Below, piece by piece: positions 45,270-55,800 of a DNA stretch of 64,000 nucleotides. The notes under the pieces were generated by a model, which saw nothing but the letters and a program-made list of their open reading frames with translations, was not told the origin of the DNA and searched no databases. The DNA is from Adiantum capillus-veneris (taxonomy: Eukaryota > Streptophyta > Polypodiopsida > Polypodiales > Pteridaceae): the NCBI GenBank assembly GCA_014529385.2, contig CM043953.1, positions 63,316,372 to 63,380,371 of the forward strand, read 5' to 3'. The position numbers were made by a program, and so were the translations under genes. Every line of letters begins with the position of its first letter. The stretch's first letter is position 1.

Positions 45270-45975
45270 GATGGCTACTTGATGAAGAAAACGATGTTGT
45301 GCGTCACACAATCGTTAAAAGAAAATGTTTTGGCTGAGTGCCATTGTCCACCTTTTACAGGTCACCGCGGCATCGACACCACTTTGAAAGGTGTGGAGCG
45401 TTATTTCTTTTGGCCGAGACTCAAGAAGGATGTGGACGACTTTGTTCGCAATTGTTTAGTATGCCAGAAGGTCAAGTTTGACAGGCATAAGGCACGGGGA
45501 TTACTACAACCTTTAACCATTCCCACCCGCCCCTTAGAAAGTATTGCAATGGATTTCATCTTTGATCTCCCGAAGGCACAGAGTGGGCAGGATGGCATTT
45601 AGACTGTCATCGACAGATTCAGCAAGCAAGCTCACTTCATTCCAGTAAAGAAAACAATCAAGCCGGATCATTTAGCAAGACTGTTCATTGCACAGATTTT
45701 CAGACTACATGGCATGCTTGAGACAATAGTCTCCGACAGAGATCCCCGATTCACGAGTTGTTTTGGACGGCAATCTGGGAGAACGTTGGCACGCGGTTGT
45801 AGTTCCACACACAGACAGATGGGCAATCTGCGATAGACAATTTAATGGTTTTTGAATTTGTTCACGTCTTCTTTTCGGATCAGAAGACTAAATGAAAAAA
45901 GTATTTTCCCTTCGTGGAGTTTGCCTACAACGACACACGGGAAAGGCGCCATTTGAAGTGTTCGAGGGTGCTTCA
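45270..45975 (+). pseudogene. gypsy integrase, zinc and core part
   Basis: Frame 45,279-45,602 contains the zinc-binding HHCC region (AECHCPPFTGHRGIDTTL, CLVCQKVKFD) and the first catalytic aspartate in SIAMDFIFDLP. A TAG stop at 45,600 interrupts. The core continues with [17 protein letters not shown] and [10 protein letters not shown] to about 45,860, and VEFAYNDT, KAPFEVFEGA at 45,910-45,975. It then changes abruptly into gag. Confidence 0.85.
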
Positions 45976-46910
45976 ATTTCTAAGCACCTAAGACAAGATT
46001 TGCTTGAAGCAGATTTTTTTAAAAAGTCTAGAAGGCATGGAAGGCCATCTAGCAGTTCAGAGGAGGAGAGCTCGTCCTCTTTTGTCAATGACCAAATCAA
46101 CAAGAAAACCAAGGAGTTCAAGGAAGGGAGTCAGGCCTCGGGTTTCAGACGTTTTTCAGGCTACTAGGACACCCATTGAGCCCTGGAGTTTGAACAACAG
46201 TTTGACGTTGCCTTCTCTGGAGCGTGGTTCTCAAAACATTCCAAGCAGCGAAAGGCAGCATCTTACTTGAAAAGAACGGTGCAAGCATGGTGATCTACTC
46301 TGTTTTTACACAGAGAAACACATACGGCGTGGTTAAAATTCTTTTTTTTTCACGTCAACTTGGATATTAGATGAATATGCAAGAGATGTCATCATGCCTT
46401 GGCCTCACTTAAAAATGACTGAGAAAGATGCATTGGATGACTATTGCCCAGAGGTTTTGGGATACTTGTCGGAGATTCTTTTGAAAGACCAGATTGAGTG
46501 GTTTTGCTATGATTTGCTAAAGAGATTCAAGACTATGCTTTAAACCAGAAGTCTGACTCCATTTAGAGACTTATGGGACATGACTAAGCAACGATTTGGA
46601 ATGCATGCTGGCTCATTGACTTCTTCGACGAGCAAGATAGTATCCACCTCAAAAAGATAACAGTCTGCCAGTGAAGAGAATGAATCAAGGGAACCAGATG
46701 ATAGCTCATCACAGGATTCTGGAGAATCATAGGGTTCCCATGAACTAAGGAGACCACATGCAAGTTCATCAAAGAATTACAGAGAAAGAGGAATCAGATG
46801 ATAGTGCGTCTTAGGGTTTCGATGATTGACTCTGACGTGCCAATGGACAGGGGAAGCGAAAGACACTACCCACAGGTCCCAAGGCACAAGGCAAGAAAAA
46901 AAAAGGGAAT
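45976..46910 (+). pseudogene. gag block lying inside integrase
   Basis: Immediately after FEGAS the sequence reads a Lys/Ser-rich stretch (FKKSRRHGRPSSSS), then a gag core FDVAFSGAWFSKHSK, ASYLKRTVQAWWSTLFL and DQIEWFCYDLLKRF, then RFGMHAGSLTS and a Ser/Glu tail. This parallels the gag at 14,725-15,900 in the minus-strand copy. At about 46,910 integrase resumes with PHPQDKNFEADQY. The sequence is colinear with ordinary gag but displaced. Confidence 0.78.
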
Positions 46911-47529
46911 CAGATGGTAGATCAAAACATTCCCCACCCCCAGGATAAGAATTTTGAAGCCGACCAGTACACAAGGGACTTGGACACTGCTTTTGCCAAG
47001 GTCCGGGAGACTTTAGCGAAATCTCAAGAACGACACAAAAAGGCAGCAGATCGACATCGACGAGATTTGAAATTAAAGAAAGACGATTGGGTGCTCTTAC
47101 GTTTTGAGAAGGCACGCCTAAGGAAAAAAAAAGGGAAAGGAGCGGGATTTTCCAAAGCTTAGCATGAGGTATTATGGCTCTTGCCAAAGAAAAGAAAAGA
47201 TAAATGATGTCTCCTTTAGACTGAAGCTGCCTGATACTTGGAAGATTCATAATGCATTTCATGTGAGTCTATTGAAGCCTTTTAAAGGTGATGTGCCCCA
47301 TGATGGGGAGCCTAATGAGCAACCCGAAGTGGAGGAAAGCGAGGAGATAGTCGTTCCAGAACAGATTTTGGCACACAAGGACAAAAAGATAAAAGGTAAA
47401 GCGATAAAGCCGTTCTTGGTTGAATTCAAGAACTATCCTGCATTGGATGCGAAGTGGATGGAAAAGGAGGACCTAGCAGATACTCCTCAAATTTTGGAAC
47501 TTTACCTTGAAGCATTTGGTTTAGCATAG
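46911..47529 (+). pseudogene. integrase C-terminus and chromodomain-like tail
   Basis: 46,914-47,162 gives NFEADQYTRDLDTAF and KKAADRHRRDLKLKKDDWVLLR. After a shift, 47,164-47,529 gives MRYYGSCQ, INDVSFRLKLPDTW, NAFHVSLLKPFKGD and a tail with FLVEFKNYPALDAKWMEKED, a chromodomain-like closing segment. Confidence 0.85.
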
Positions 47530-48116
47530 TCTACTCCGATAGATCCCCGAATTCAGCGAGGGTGAATCTAGTGCAGCGGATTTGCACAAGAGGGGAGTCA
47601 CTCCGCTCCTTTGTCAACGGATTACCCCAATTTTGAATAAAGTCATTGATGTCCCCTTTGGGTTTCAGGGATACTAATGGGCTGACCAGTATTTTGTTGA
47701 ATGGCTTTATATGACGCGAATTCCCGAAAATGAACATGATTGATTTGTACTTGACTTGTTTGAGTGCAGGAACTGAAAGACAAAATGACTGCAGCATTTC
47801 GGTCTTATAAATCTCTATAGACATGATTGCAATAAGGATTAGTTGATCGTGCATACGTGAGGTCCAGAATTAATCTAGATGCGATTACTAAATACGTTGC
47901 CGATTGGTCATCTAAGATTTGGAATGAATTTGGAATGAATTTGTCATGTGATGTCAAGTGATGTCTGGTGATGTGACTGTCGTTTTGTACAAGTGCTAGA
48001 TGTGTCATGTCTAGTGCGTCGGTACTAATAGTCAGTCTCTATTAAGACAATTTATGGCCTCTGTCTGTTTTGCAGGCGTAATCAAGGGCGACTACAATTC
48101 TTTCAAGAAGGGGGTA
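47530..48116 (+). other. untranslated spacer before the 3' LTR
   Basis: No open frame of note. It ends in the polypurine run AAGAAGGGGGTA at 48,105-48,116. Confidence 0.6.
48105..48116 (+). other. polypurine tract
   Basis: AAGAAGGGGG followed by TA and the TGTCACAAAC LTR start. Confidence 0.75.
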
Positions 48117-48657
48117 TGTCACAAACTAGTGACGTGGCAGGCCCTCGGACACACCCACACACCCTGCTGACGTGAGACCTACGTAAAATGCATCGACAGG
48201 CTAACGTGGCAGCGCCGTACGGATCTCCACAAGTTCCGCTGACTGCCGCAAAACGCACTAACATGCTGACGTGGCACCGTACGGAATTTTCAAAAATTAT
48301 GCTGGTGCTTTTGGCTGGCTGATTTAGCGCTGGCAGCTTTTGGGACAGTTTGCTTTTGAAACTAAAAAGATTTTGGGGCTCTGCTTTTGGGCATCCCTTG
48401 TAAGAATAAATAAGTCCTTTTGGGACTCATTCCTCAAAGCATCTGGATGCAAAGTCTGAGAGTGAGCACCCATGAGCTCTTTGTACTTTGTACACAGATT
48501 AATATAAAAATAAATATCGAAAGGGGCGCCAGTCTTTGGGGCCAATACCTCTTGGCACGAAACTACGCCGGGCCGTGTCGTCTTTTGTGAACTGTTTTGA
48601 AGTAAATCTCTGCTGTGTGCAGTAGAATCTTGACTTGGGGTGTCCAAGTTTGTTACA
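48117..48657 (+). repeat. 3' LTR of the family A element
   Basis: 541 bp, TGTCACAAAC to TTTGTTACA. It holds several ACGT-core motifs (near 48,130, 48,169, 48,205 and 48,256) and, near its end, the AAATATCGAAAGGGGCGCC block shared with the left LTR. Confidence 0.85.
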
Positions 48658-49050
48658 CATAGTTGTCGCCATTCAATTGCCCATCTGTGGGAAAGGTAGG
48701 AAGGGTAGGTATCAGACCCTAGTATGTTTATAACCCAAGAGTAAATGAGGAATTGTCTCCTGTGTAGTTGAGCACCTAACGCACCGAGAACTTGCAATTC
48801 ATCGAGCATGAAAAAAGCTTGCAACTAGAAAAACACCAACAAGACATCTCCGTAGAAAAAAGATGCCCTTTTAAGGGGAGCTATATTTTGCTAGCTGGCC
48901 AAGTCAACATTTTGCCAACACATCTCTCTCTTGGGCATGTTTGCATGTGTGCAGTGCATTATAATGTCCAGCAATCCAAAGACGGTTATGATTTTACACA
49001 CACTTGTTCAACAGTATTGACAAACATGAAGTCGCAATGAAACTGTCAAT
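48658..49050. other. no gene recognised
   Basis: An 82-codon plus-strand frame (48,792-49,040) has no motif I recognise. Possibly degraded LINE sequence. Confidence 0.35.
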
Positions 49051-49310
49051 CTAGCAATCTATCCTCACTTGAAAGTAGAGGATATGGCATAAACGATCGA
49101 GCATTTCATAGATTGTATGCCAAAGTTGTCTGTATTGCATACCCACACCAAATTTTCTAGAAGCCGCTAGAAATGAAAGAGTTTGTCCATTATCATCAAT
49201 AATTTTAATTCCCTTTTGAGAAAGGAAGTAAGCCAGGCCAGAAGAATGTTGCATCAAGGTTTCCATAAAAACCACACTCCAATGTATGTTTTCAAGTCTC
49301 AATGAATTAC
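49051..49310 (-). pseudogene. LINE RT thumb to zf-RVT fragment
   Basis: The 83-residue minus-strand frame with AYFLSQKGIKIIDDNGQTLSF and RQLWHTIYEML matches the segment between the RT and zf-RVT in plant LINEs of the LINE-A type. Confidence 0.55.
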
Positions 49311-49870
49311 CTTGTTGTGCATCCCTAGCATCCCCACCTCGACATACCCTGCAGGTCCCACATCCCTCAAATCAACTCTAATAGCACACCAAGTATCTGA
49401 AGGAGCTCGAAGAGCCTGGCGCATGGGACCACGTCGAATGCTTTGCAGAAATCCACAAAGTAGGAGTGTAGTGCGCCTTTGCCTCGTCAATCAGGCAACG
49501 CACAATACAGCTGTGGTCGATGGTAGAGAAGGCTCGTTTGAAACAAGCCATGGGGCGTGTAGGCTCAGCGCTGCCTCCAGCATTGCTTCATAAATTTTCG
49601 CCAATGCTGGCCACTCATGATAGCCCTGTCGTTGCCCAATTCAAGAGTGTCCCCAGACTTGTGGATAGGCACACTAGTGTGCCTAGTCCACACTACTTGT
49701 AACCCTTCTGCTAGTGCTCTGTTGAAGAGCACTAGTACTTTGTTGAAGAGCAAGGCAATGAAGGCGCCCTAGGGGCTTGCCCCTACCAGGCTCGAATGAT
49801 ACTCCATAGGCAATCCCCCTCCTAGTATGTGCCCTAGGCTGGCTGTCCAACTCCGCCTGTGCCCCCACGA
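49311..49870 (-). pseudogene. LINE-B family RT fragment
   Basis: The minus strand from 49,753 reads ALAEGLQVVWTRHTSVPIHKSGD, then GNDRAIMSGQHW, nearly the same as the RT start of LINE-B at 36,513 (WTRHTIVPIRKSGD). Further down, a FVDFCK-like and LGV-type segment corresponds to 36,200. It is a second, shorter copy of that family. Confidence 0.7.
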
Positions 49871-50388
49871 CATGAAAAATAGGCTATCAAATAGAGAAAC
49901 TTGGCAAAAGGGCCTTTAGGGCTCTAGGGAAGAAATAGCCACAACGGGGAAAAATAACCAACAGCTACAAAAGCTACATGGGCATAGAGAACCGCTCCCA
50001 AGGGCTCGTCCAAGGTTGCTCATGAACAAAATGGATAAATTTCTACCTCATTCTTGCCGGGCACAACCACAAAACAGCCTTCGATTCCTACGCGCTGTCC
50101 TTAGGAGATATGGGGCCCACTAGACAAATCCTAAGAAATGCCAAACTCTAAGAATTGATTCACAATATTCGTGCATTTGCAACACATCAATTGGACATCA
50201 GAATCGCAAATTTTTTGGAGCAATCATTCTCATTATGGGGATATGCATTGTATCATAGTAACATGGGACGCATCTCGGACAACTAGGACAGGGAACACAG
50301 GATGGGGTTTCCACAAGAGAGGTTTGAACAAGGGGGACGGCTCAAGACAGGAGACCGGGGAGGCGGGGTGGGTGTGTGTGTGTGTGTG

Positions 50389-50432
<44 letters not shown>

Positions 50433-51097
50433 TCCCAGGTTACCATGCATTGTATGCTTGTAGCTTTCGTAAAAAAAGGTTTGGCATGGTTGTTTCCTCA
50501 AAAACCCTCTAAGGGGTGCTTTTGGAGGGCTCATCAAAGATAAAACTTCTGCCCCATACACCCTCTACCATTTCGTTAAATGGAGTGCATGATCTCAAAC
50601 TGCCTCTAACATAGAGGGTCCTCCTACCACCCACTAGATACAAAAGGGCCCTCTATGACTTGGTATTCCAGGTCATTTTAGCTTTTCGCCTCCTCCAAGG
50701 ATTTCTCTCTTTGTTTACTTTTTTAATTTGAATTTTTGACGAGTTAAAGGACCTTATTATGGGGCTCTATATATCTGACAAGGGTACGAGAGGGCCCGAA
50801 AGTATAAAGGGCCTATGGGTGAACCCTCATAAATTTATCAGTTTCCTGTGGGTAGATTGAAGCCAAATGAGAAGCAAACTATTGATATCAAGACTCAATT
50901 GAATTTGAGATGTCAGGTTTGGTAGGTATGGCATTGCTGCATACAAAACTTTATATTGAAACTTTGCAATATGCACTTGGGCATGAAACCTAGTCCAACA
51001 TTTAAGACAGAATGGCCTTTTGATTCCAAGAATTAGCTCTATCAACAAGCGTGGGCAACGTAAGCATTGCAAGCCAGTACTGCTCAGCTTATATGTC

Positions 51098-51100
<3 letters not shown>
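49871..51100. other. no gene recognised; TG and G tracts near 50,371-50,430
   Basis: A minus-strand frame at 50,827-51,072 (FCLKCWTRFHAQVH) has cysteines reminiscent of a LINE C-terminal region but is too weak to call. The remainder is non-coding. Confidence 0.4.
50391..50430 (+). repeat. G homopolymer (40 bp) after (GT)n
   Basis: A 40-base G-run directly follows a TG run (50,371-50,390). Confidence 0.92.

Positions 51101-51184
<84 letters not shown>
51101..51184 (+). repeat. compound (TG)n(AG)n microsatellite
   Basis: A TG run to 51,142 passes directly into an AG run. Confidence 0.97.
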
Positions 51185-51189
<5 letters not shown>

Positions 51190-52150
51190 CCTGCTCACTT
51201 GAAGCATGAGGGCACGCAGCAGCAAGACGAGGAGTACAGCTGGGAAGCCTTCTGGACCATGACGCAATGGTGGGCTGCTTAGACGCTGTGAAGAAGACTC
51301 TCTGCTCATAGTGAGTACAATTGGCCCAAGTTGTCTTCACACAGGACATCTTTTTTTTGGTTGAGATTTAACTTGAATCGCATGTTTCACACTTATTTAA
51401 AAGGTTTTGATTGGTCTAAATTAAACCCAAACAATAAGGTTCTTATATATCTACTATATGTATTCTATAACGACAGAGGGAGTGCCCTATACACATGTCA
51501 AAATCTGTGAGATGAAGGATAAATTCCAAAAATGAGAGAAGCTCATGTGCACGCGATAAAGAGGGAGAGAGAAAGAGAGAGAGAGGCCGCCTTCTCGACC
51601 GGCCGCACTTCTTCACTATGGAGAATCGCATACAAGATAGAGCCTAGCAACTCCCCCTAGCCTACCACGCGAATATTTGACATTCCTAGAATCACTTGGG
51701 ATCGGCGGTTTAGAATCATCAAACGATGTGGGCAGTCAATCTCAAATGCAGAATAAACAAAAGCAAGGGTCCCAATTTTCAAACCCAACACCTCAATTTT
51801 GAGGTGCTACCACTTGGGATCGGCGGTTTAGAATCATCAAACGATGTGGACGGTCAATCTCAAATGCAGGATAAACAAAAGCAAGACCCATGATGGGCCT
51901 CAATTTTCAAACCCAGCACCTCAATTTTGAGAGTCCAAGGTCCTACCACCAGGCCAAAAGTTAAAGTAATCATGAGGCTTACCCTACAGAGGCCACGAAA
52001 CTTAACCTATGCTAACCAAGTTATCCCCCAATAGCTAGGGTCCTTGAATTCCAAGAGAGAGGAAGACAGAAGCTTCACATAATGGGCAAGCATTGAAGTA
52101 TAGAAGAACATAAAAGAATTCCCACTCGCCCACCATTGCAAATAAATGTT
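51185..52150. other. no gene recognised
   Basis: Contains the 118-bp tandem duplication listed separately. Open frames are short and motif-free. Confidence 0.45.
51693..51930 (+). repeat. 118-bp tandem duplication
   Basis: CACTTGGGATCGGCGG starts at 51,693 and again at 51,811. Both copies continue through TTTAGAATCATCAAACGATG and AACAAAAGCAAG to CCTCAATTTTGAG, with a few substitutions and a small insertion in the second. Confidence 0.92.
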
Positions 52151-52628
52151 AAGAAAAGAAAAAAAATCTTTCTTTAGTTGTTGTTGTGTAGTAACTTGCA
52201 TGTTACGAACTTGTTTGCTAGTTTTGTAATGCCTTCAAGGTTACTCTTCTCTTAAGTTCCTTAGGTTGTGCATATAGTCTACTTATGAACTCCAGAACCC
52301 TCCCAACATTACTAATAAAACCACCCTTGGAGGTTGTCTCGAGTACATGTTTTCATTTAGAATATATGAACCTCGTGCATGTGCCTTGCCGTAGCATTGG
52401 TATCAAGTGTTAACCCTCACGGCTCACGGACACCCTATCACCTACGAGACGGACGTTGTAACCTACGTTGGACATTGTATTATTTATTTGGTAGAGTCAG
52501 GTATCGGGCTTGTCGGTCCAATAGGAAAAGGGTAAGAGTGATCGCCGATGAGAGGCGCACTCTAATTGGGACATTCAAGGGATTAGTTGGCTAAGCATGG
52601 GCGCCCAAGTGTGAATGGGGTGAGCTCA

Positions 52629-52636
52629 TATAAAAG
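52629..52636 (+). promoter_or_regulatory. LTR TATA box
   Basis: TATAAAAG preceded by GAGCTCA. Transcription would be expected about 30 bases downstream, near the ATTCACTCATTC stretch. Confidence 0.6.
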
Positions 52637-52730
52637 CCAACTAAACCTAAAATTCACTCATTCTCTCATTTGTGCAATAGAAGAGTGCTCTTGCTCCATC
52701 TCCATCTCCATCTTCTTCTTCTTCACCTCC

Positions 52731-52731
<1 letters not shown>

Positions 52732-52794
<63 letters not shown>

Positions 52795-52795
52795 G
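52732..52795 (+). repeat. compound (TG)n(AG)n microsatellite in the LTR
   Basis: A TG run to 52,772 followed by AG units, in the presumed transcribed part of the LTR. Confidence 0.97.
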
Positions 52796-53036
52796 TGCGA
52801 TCGAGCATTGCGGCGGCACGACGGCGGTGAAGCGGTTGAGCGTGACGTAGCGGCGTCTCCTTCTTCTTCGCGGTGAGGAATCCTCCACGACAGGAGCATA
52901 GAGCGGTGAGTGACACACCATTGCCCTCTTTTGAGCTTACTAGTTAAGCTAGTTGTGTGCTTGGAGCCGTCTGTGGCTCGCACACAGTGTTAGGATGGTC
53001 CCTTGCTTCGATAGTGCGGCAAGGAGCACACATTTT

Positions 53037-53054
53037 TGGTGCCGCTGCCGGGGA
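53037..53054 (+). other. primer binding site, Tat/Athila-like
   Basis: TGGTGCCGCTGCCGGGGA. Plant Tat/Athila elements carry TGGCGCCGTTGCCGGGGA-like sites, so this is a variant with two differences. The exact primer tRNA cannot be named from the sequence alone. Confidence 0.7.
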
Positions 53055-54070
53055 ATCGCCCTGCACTAAGCCTAAGAGGCACTTTGTGCTTCTCCTATGA
53101 GTTGTTTGTAGTAGGAAAGAAGAGGAAGAGGAAGAGGAATGAGTTATTTTTCTGCAAGTTGTTAATTTCTGTATTGTCTGCAAGTTCTGTGATTTCTGCA
53201 TAATGTTGTGTTTTCTGTTTGCACACAGTCTTTGCACAATTAGTAGTCGTTAGCTTGTTCGCAGTGAATGAATAAGTAGGTAGACAGTTAGCAATTTCTA
53301 TTTGGACACAGTCTGTACACAGTTTTCTGTCAAGGTTTGCTTGCACACAGTCTTTGCACAGTAAGGTAGTGAGAGAGGAAGTAGGTGGACAGTTAGCCCA
53401 CTGTCAGTAAGCACTTAGCAGAGTGGTTAATAGATTAGTTAGTAGTTAGCAGCACTGTTAGTAAGTAGATAAGGTAGTGAGCTGTCTGTGAGCTGTTGAC
53501 AGAGAGGTTAGGTAGGTGTTGACAGTGTGTGTGGCCAAGAAAGGGTCACCTAAACCGCGCGCGGTCGTCGCCTCAAAAAAATTAAAATTAAAAAAAAATT
53601 CTTTAAAAAAAAAGCCCGAAAATATTTAAGCGTGAGTGACTGGGGGGCTGCACTAAAATTTTGATCGGGATCGAGATCATTTCCCCAAGCCCAAGCCCAG
53701 GCCCAAGCCTCAGTCCTCAATCTTATGATATATATTGGACTCGCTCTTATATATATACCCTACCCCCTCAAGAGGGAATGAGAGCATGTGGGGCAAGTCC
53801 TCCACTCTCCTCCCTTCTCTTCCCACTTGCACCCTTAGACTTTCTAATTTGGGCCTAGTTCCCTACTAGAAATTGATGGTTTTAGGGATTCCGAGGGCAT
53901 AAAGTGACCAAACAGAGGGCTGTAAAGCACGGCACGTCCCTCTGATCGAGACACTCGTTTTGAGCTATCATACGTTCTATTCTATAGCTAGGTCAGAAAA
54001 AAAAGACCAAAAAATCAAAAAATAAATAAATAAGAAAAGACCTGGGTTGCAAAACACCCAAAATTACTAG
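53055..54070 (+). other. untranslated leader with short repeats
   Basis: Repeated CACACAGTCTTTGCACA-like units (about 53,221, 53,346 and a variant at 53,307) and GTTAGCA/GTTAGTA runs. The frame at 53,661-53,858 is Pro/Ser-rich and is not convincing as a gene. Confidence 0.6.
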
Positions 54071-55800
54071 GTGAGCAGCCTTCACGGGCACTTGCTGACA
54101 CTCTTAGGGGATCCAAGTCATATGAACCTACGCTCTGGACGAGTGTTAGAGCACGAGCATATTGGTAGTGCCTTCATTTACGTGGGCACCCATTATTCCT
54201 CCACCATAGGTTCTGGACCTTCGGCCGGGACTCAAGGTAGCGTGACCCAAGATCCTCATATCGCGTCTAGTGATTCTTCCTCTGACTACGAAGTCATGGC
54301 CCGGGTCTAGCGTGTTTAGCCGCTTAAAAGAGACCCTTAGTAGAGCTACTCGCTCCGAACATGCGGTTAATGAAATAAATGAAGGGAGTGGGGAAGTAAA
54401 TTCGTCATTCATGCCTAAAATAGACCCTATGATTCTTGAGAGTGTGCATGTGAATGTTCCATCCACTGCACCTCCTGATCCTTTAGGACTATCTCCCTCT
54501 GAGATTTTACTACCCAATGGTAGGAGTCTTGCCGAAGTACAAGAGATCGAACGCTATATGCAAGCAACAAGGGAGAGGGAAATTGAGAACCTACGAAGGC
54601 TATAACAAAGTCGAGCCCTGAAAGCAAAGGCTCCTATGACAACAATCATGCCAGCCGAGCAACCGAGTGCTCCCAAGGTAGTAGTCACGGAGGGGCAAGC
54701 GATGGGGAGCAATAATGCTTCCACTTCGAGGGAAACCTCCAGCACGCCAGGCCTAGATGGGATATTCCTAAACGAAAATTGGGAGTATGACCTACAAGCA
54801 GAAGCTTTAACTGATCGGTACACAGGACACACCTATCATGTGGGTTGGTTAGATGTTCTACAATCCACATCGGGTGCTACTAGCATAGATGAGCAACAAC
54901 AGAAAGTCTGTGATGTCCTCCATAGAATTGTCGAGTTAGAAAGACAGAACACAGGGATCAACATGCCTTCAACAGGCCTAATGAGATTCTTGGATACGGG
55001 AAAGGCCAACCAACCAACCCTATCACAAATGGAGACTCCCTCAGTGAGCCCCATTGATCCTCCATATGTTGTTTCGCCAGGAGCCTCAGTACAATCTGAG
55101 CCCACAAGTGGCAGCTTTACCTTCCCAGATCTAGCTCATCTCTCTCTTAATGACACTACGGCTACCATGCATATCCCAGTGGTGAGCATGACAAGAAGTA
55201 CACCATGGAGTTCATTTGTTAATACTGCGCCGATGCCTAGTAGCACAGTGCCCCCAACTATACCTACATGTATGTATCAATCATGTGCACCTGTCGTACC
55301 TCAGCCTCATGTAGCTCCTACACCTCCGATTATTCCAAGAGCTTACAATCCACAATGGCATTATCCAAGCTCTTATACAAGTGGAGCCATGCCATTTAAT
55401 AATAACATGCCATATCAAGCACCCCCTATGCCTAGGGCCACGCCTGTAAACTTTGGACCACCGTCTGGTACACCACCATACGAAATATGGGACCCAAGAG
55501 CCGCGCGTATGCCAAGGCCAAGGCCAACTCCCATCTCACATGTGGTTCCAGGAGCACATACACCCATTATACCTGCTCAAATAGGAGATTTGGCAGCATT
55601 TGCTCAAACTATCGGTCGCTCTATTGCGGAAAACATGCGTAGTGCACCTGATAGAGAGCCTAGGAGCAAGGCAGTTCAAGTAGCTAAGCTCACACAGAAA
55701 TTCAGTGGAGACGAGATGCTAGAAAGCATATGGAAGTCTTTGAACATGTGTGCGATTCCTTGGAAGAGCACAATGAGCTACATAAGTGTAAGGCTTTGAG
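54071..55800 (+). pseudogene. gag, N-terminal half
   Basis: It opens with an N-terminal MNLRSGR motif (ATG at 54,122), common at the start of plant gypsy gag, and changes frame near 54,290. A TAA at 54,603-54,605 interrupts. The long frame 54,636-55,799 contains NWEYDLQAEALTDRYTG, a Pro-rich middle (about 55,200-55,550) and VAKLTQKFSGDEM at the gag core entry. A one-base indel near 55,730 ends the frame. It would supply the capsid. Confidence 0.78.

Larger units (their letters stand above)
42268..48657 (+). mobile_element. family A Ty3/gypsy element with rearranged gene order
   Basis: LTRs at 42,268 and 48,117-48,657 enclose protease, RT, RNase H, integrase first part, a gag block, integrase second part and a chromodomain-like tail. 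The normal position of gag, between the 5' LTR and protease, is nearly empty. Multiple frameshifts and a 457-bp duplication make it inactive. No matching target duplication was found at the edges. Confidence 0.82.
52150..53032 (+). repeat. 5' LTR (left limit uncertain)
   Basis: Ends with GCACACA four bases before the PBS. It contains a TATA box and a microsatellite in the presumed transcribed part. The start is only an estimate. Confidence 0.55.

Noticed and set aside
51693-51930. CRISPR-like or satellite array
   Set aside because: Only two units, no spacers; a simple tandem duplication. No CRISPR, rRNA or tRNA gene was seen anywhere in the window.
53661-53858. 65-residue plus-strand frame in the gypsy leader
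   Set aside because: Pro/Ser-rich low-complexity sequence without motif or context.
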